DNA of 64,000 bases, taken from positions 2,728,001-2,792,000 of the forward strand of contig NZ_CP050451.1 of assembly GCF_014171595.1 (NCBI RefSeq), in the 5' to 3' direction. This document shows positions 63,843-64,000 of the stretch, piece after piece (the stretch's first letter is position 1; each line of letters begins with the position of its first letter). The DNA is from Massilia sp. Se16.2.3. GTDB taxonomy: Bacteria > Pseudomonadota > Gammaproteobacteria > Burkholderiales > Burkholderiaceae_D. The position numbers were made by a program, and so were the translations under genes. Below the pieces are notes generated by a model that was not told the DNA's origin, searched no databases, and was given only the letters and a program-made list of their open reading frames with translations.

Positions 63843-64000
63843 ACGAACTGCCGAATAATTCAGATCTGCCGGAATCCGCACCGCCTGCGCAGCCCGCCAT
63901 GCAGCCACCCGTCGCGCCTCCGGTGCGCGCATCCGACGCGCCGGGCTCCGACGCCTATGGCGCGCGTGTCGTGCACCGCGCACCGCCCCGAGCCTGGCCG
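63839..64000 (+). CDS. hemX: HemX N-terminus (cut by window end)
   Basis: First 54 residues only: NELPNNSDLPESAPPAQPAM, then Pro/Ala-rich sequence, as in the disordered leader before the HemX membrane helix. Called from its place after hemD with ATGA overlap; the diagnostic helix lies beyond 64000. HemX is a membrane protein linked to haem synthesis, named uroporphyrinogen-III C-methyltransferase in some databases. Confidence 0.65.
   Translation, partial: MNELPNNSDLPESAPPAQPAMQPPVAPPVRASDAPGSDAYGARVVHRAPPRAWP

Noticed and set aside
63074..64000. HemD-HemX fusion protein
   Set aside because: The open frame does run on, but the shifted frame gives a normal HemD C-terminus and an ATGA overlap with HemX, so a one-base error is more likely.
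1..64000. tRNA or rRNA genes
   Set aside because: No stretch with the conserved TTCGANTC-type arm or 16S/23S landmarks was recognised, although a covariance-model scan could not be run.

Overview
The window looks like chromosomal DNA of a high-GC betaproteobacterium of the Oxalobacteraceae, most probably Massilia/Telluria or a close relative. This is inferred from gene content and protein style, not from a database search. The pointers are the order ppc, hemC, hemD, hemX; divergent suhB and trmJ; polyhydroxyalkanoate genes (a PhaB-type reductase and two phasin-like proteins); an RpoD of about 909 residues with a long N-terminal extension; and many OmpA, BON, DUF883 and KGG-type envelope or stress proteins. 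I see no rRNA, tRNA, CRISPR array, prophage or complete insertion sequence.

Layout. 1-9437: envelope and stress block with an AsmA protein (cut by the window edge), DUF4398 and OmpA lipoproteins, a ferritin-like protein, a DUF883/YqjE-like membrane trio, small exported proteins, a BON lipoprotein and an AI-2E family transporter. 9472-9755: 82-bp tandem repeats. 9792-16999: BrkB-like membrane protein, OmpA-type porin, winged-helix protein, peroxiredoxin-glutaredoxin fusion, MtfA, PhaB and a DksA-type zinc-finger protein. 17354-18824: two-gene operon of unknown function. 18974-23286: hyi, rhlE, suhB, trmJ. 23302-31443: DUF2145 protein and partner, a TAT protein/GMC oxidoreductase/lipase set, a double-receiver regulator, a phasin, a TetR regulator and a LOG protein. 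31483-36010: porin, phosphate-binding-like periplasmic protein and membrane GGDEF-EAL protein, apparently one operon. 36230-44651: mostly single genes (metallopeptidase, KGG, hemerythrin, phasin-like, reductase, purU, yaeQ, copper chaperone, DUF2807, kptA, small transporter). 44749-47728: PilT-like ATPase and a secreted metzincin. 48129-51081: two cytochromes c and a DUF2236 protein. 51155-55664: RNase D-like exonuclease, ProQ, a possible small RNA and rpoD. 55927-64000: chemotaxis receptor, an outer-membrane transporter gene broken by a small TA-flanked element, ppc, hemC, hemD and the start of hemX.

A dominant feature is the number of single-base frameshifts, more than 30 across about 22 genes. 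They include genes expected to be functional (ppc, hemD), often lie in short homopolymers, and mix insertions with deletions. I read most as sequence errors and annotate those genes as one CDS each. The exception is 57986-58994, where a 165-bp element with about 45-bp inverted ends sits between two TA dinucleotides and whose removal restores the reading frame.

How the genes work together: the recurring themes are envelope maintenance and stress (OmpA, BON, glycine-zipper, DUF883, KGG, ferritin-like, Prx-Grx, hemerythrin), carbon storage as polyhydroxyalkanoate (PhaB, phasins), signalling (GGDEF-EAL, receptor, double receiver), RNA metabolism (ProQ, RNase D-like, RhlE, TrmJ, KptA) and tetrapyrrole synthesis (hemC-hemD-hemX). 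The least explained loci are the two-gene operon at 17354-18824, the porin/binding-protein/GGDEF-EAL operon, and the cytochrome/DUF2236 operon.
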